Part shown: piece by piece, positions 5,806 to 6,514 of the stretch | How positions within the stretch are numbered: the first letter of the stretch is position 1 | How the letters are laid out: each line of letters opens with the position of its first letter | Made by a program: the position numbers and the translations under genes | Assembly: GCA_965372465.1 (NCBI GenBank) | Contig: CBDVCK010000224.1 | Location: 1 to 6,514, forward strand | Source of the DNA: GCA-020348445 sp965372465 | GTDB lineage: Archaea > Thermoplasmatota > Thermoplasmata > GCA-020350865 | Direction: 5' to 3' | Length of the DNA: 6,514 bases | Notes under the pieces: generated by a model | What the model was told of the DNA's origin: nothing | Database searches by the model: none | Seen by the model: only the letters and a program-made list of their open reading frames with translations

Positions 5806-5859
5806 AGAAAACACATTGGCGGGTTTTATACCGAGGTCACAATTTAGATGAAAAATTGG
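5806..5859. other. Convergent intergenic gap
   Basis: These 54 bp separate the stops of the DUF3786 gene and the coiled-coil gene. A T5 run on the minus strand (5851-5855 as A on the plus strand) and GGGTTTTATA on the plus strand (5821-5830) could act as weak poly-T terminators. No stable hairpin is seen. Confidence 0.3.
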
Positions 5860-6246
5860 CTACCATTCATCGTCTCTGTTGAAGTCTCTTGATCTATCTG
5901 GTCCTCTGTCATAACCTCTACCGTAGTCTCTGGATCTATCATCTCTTCTATCTGCTACGATTGGTTTAAGGGTCCTCTCAAGCTCTGTTGCCTGCTGCTC
6001 CAATTGCTCTGCGTCTTCCTTGTAGATCAGCATCAGTTCCCTGGCCTTTGCTGCCTTTTTCCTGTGAAGTGCAGCCTTTTCCCTTTGATGGGCTGACTTG
6101 TTCCGTTTAGTTGCGGCCTTCTGTCTGAGCTTTGCGATCTTGTGCTCGGTTTGGGCGGCGTCCCTGATCTGTTTTGCCTCGTTTATCTCGGGAGTTGAAT
6201 ATTTATCTCTCTTGCTGAAGGGAACCGTCATTTGAACTACAACCAT
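5860..6246 (-). CDS. Small basic Ala-rich coiled-coil protein with RD/RG-rich tail
   Basis: This 128-residue protein is of no family I recognise. Residues 18-95 lack Pro and Gly and are rich in Ala, Lys, Arg, Glu and Gln, as in a long coiled coil. Residues 41-68 are four tandem heptads of the form RxK(A/S)Axx: RQKAATK, RNKSAHQ, REKAALH, RKKAAKA. They run into more acidic heptads (RELMLIY, KEDAEQL, EQQATEL). Residues 99-128 are a low-complexity tail of Arg, Asp, Gly, Tyr and Ser with SRDYGRGYDRG and SRDF, probably disordered. The basic coil and RG-type tail suggest nucleic-acid or ribonucleoprotein contact, by inference only. The ATG at 6246 is chosen because GAGGG lies about 5 nt upstream. 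An internal ATG at codon 6 has no such site. A strong TATA box precedes it. Confidence 0.75.
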   Translation of the reverse strand: MVVVQMTVPFSKRDKYSTPEINEAKQIRDAAQTEHKIAKLRQKAATKRNKSAHQREKAALHRKKAAKARELMLIYKEDAEQLEQQATELERTLKPIVADRRDDRSRDYGRGYDRGPDRSRDFNRDDEW

Positions 6247-6280
6247 CTAAACCCTCGCTTAGTACAGTTATGTTATATCT

Positions 6281-6290
6281 TATATTTATA
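6281..6290 (-). promoter_or_regulatory. TATA box of the coiled-coil gene
   Basis: On the minus strand this reads TATAAATATA, a strong archaeal TATA element. Transcription would start about 25 nt on, near 6260, leaving a leader of about 13 nt that contains the GAGGG ribosome binding site. It lies about 38 nt past the end of tRNA-Phe, which is transcribed in the same direction, so the coiled-coil gene has its own promoter. Confidence 0.65.
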
Positions 6291-6327
6291 GATGAGCATA
6301 TCACTATCAAATCGAGGGAATTATAGG

Positions 6328-6401
6328 TGCCGCGGGCGTGACTCGAACACGCGACTTTCAGATCTTCAGTCTGACACTCTCCCAAGCTGAGTTACCGCGG
6401 C
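6328..6401 (-). tRNA. tRNA-Phe (anticodon GAA)
   Basis: On the minus strand the 74 bases fold as a complete cloverleaf. The acceptor stem is GCCGCGG/CCGCGGC. The D stem is ACTC/GAGT with loop AGCTTGGGA. The anticodon stem is TCAGA/TCTGA with loop CTGAAGA, giving GAA at 6365-6367. The variable loop is AAGTC. The T stem is GCGTG/CACGC with loop TTCGAGT, followed by discriminator A. All stems are fully Watson-Crick. There is no intron, and the CCA end is not fully encoded (CCT follows the discriminator), so a nucleotidyltransferase must add it. G37 is present, the substrate of wyosine-type modification in archaeal tRNA-Phe. C56 (base 6345) is the target of the aTrm56 enzyme encoded at 4570-5082. 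Confidence 0.97.
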
Positions 6402-6435
6402 ATTGAGCGGTTTTACATTAGAGCGGTAATGGAAA

Positions 6436-6451
6436 GCCCGTTATAATGGGC
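6436..6451 (-). promoter_or_regulatory. Probable tRNA-Phe promoter: palindrome centred on TATA
   Basis: On the minus strand CATTATAACG lies about 43 nt upstream of the mature 5' end of tRNA-Phe. That would place the start near 6418 with a leader of about 17 nt for RNase P to remove. The TATA is embedded in the near-palindrome GCCCATTATAACGGGC, whose GCCC/GGGC arms flank it. The rest of 6402-6514 holds no gene; it is AT-rich at the far right end, where a promoter for a gene beyond the window may lie. Confidence 0.4.
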
Positions 6452-6514
6452 GTGAGTGTATCGATAAAGTATTATTAAAATATAGCGACGGTTTTTAACG
6501 GAATGATTATTAAG

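Noticed and set aside
6303..6311. 9-mer ATAGTGATA on the minus strand, shared with operator-like dyad 1 (120-128)
   Set aside because: Only one arm is present, with no CTAT partner. A 9-mer match in an AT-rich window of this size can easily occur by chance.

Overview
The window is almost certainly archaeal. It encodes an archaeal-type tRNA (cytidine(56)-2'-O)-methyltransferase (aTrm56) overlapping an HD-domain gene of a family known from archaea. It also has a tRNA-Phe gene with no encoded CCA end, TATA boxes of archaeal type, poly-T termination and a mix of Shine-Dalgarno and possibly leaderless starts. A euryarchaeal or Thermoplasmata-like host is a guess from the PadR plus membrane-protein pair and the large secreted protein with one C-terminal anchor; the sequence does not settle it. 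There are no mobile elements, CRISPR arrays or broken genes.

Layout. Bases 1-184 are a regulatory region with a TATA box, two near-identical operator-like dyads exactly 34 bp apart, and a Shine-Dalgarno site. They drive a 534-residue secreted, membrane-anchored protein of unknown function (185-1789). Its stop codon lies inside a 16-bp palindrome followed by a T-run, an intrinsic-type terminator. Then come a PadR-family repressor (1856-2212) and, overlapping it by 4 nt, a membrane protein with an N-terminal HAAS-like region, four membrane helices and a C-terminal zinc ribbon (2209-2883).

On the minus strand, read from 5082 down to 2891, lies a four-gene cluster: aTrm56, an HD-domain putative phosphohydrolase, an MgtC/SapB-family membrane protein and an ArsC-like/low-molecular-weight phosphatase-fold protein. 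The first two overlap. The last meets the PadR operon tail to tail with only 7 bp between stop codons. A 108-bp divergent region separates aTrm56 from a DUF3786 protein on the plus strand (5191-5805). At the right end, on the minus strand, are a small basic Ala-rich coiled-coil protein with an Arg/Asp/Gly-rich tail (5860-6246, strong TATA box) and tRNA-Phe(GAA) (6328-6401), with a palindrome centred on its likely TATA element.

How the parts may fit together: the PadR/HAAS pair looks like a self-contained regulatory module that may sense an envelope or small-molecule signal. The secreted protein just upstream, with its paired operators, is a plausible target, but this is inference only. aTrm56 modifies C56 of the tRNA T-loop, and the tRNA-Phe in the same window carries that base. 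The strongest undescribed signal is the repeated dyad and competing hairpin in the leader of the 534-residue protein. The small heptad-repeat protein with its RD/RG tail comes next.
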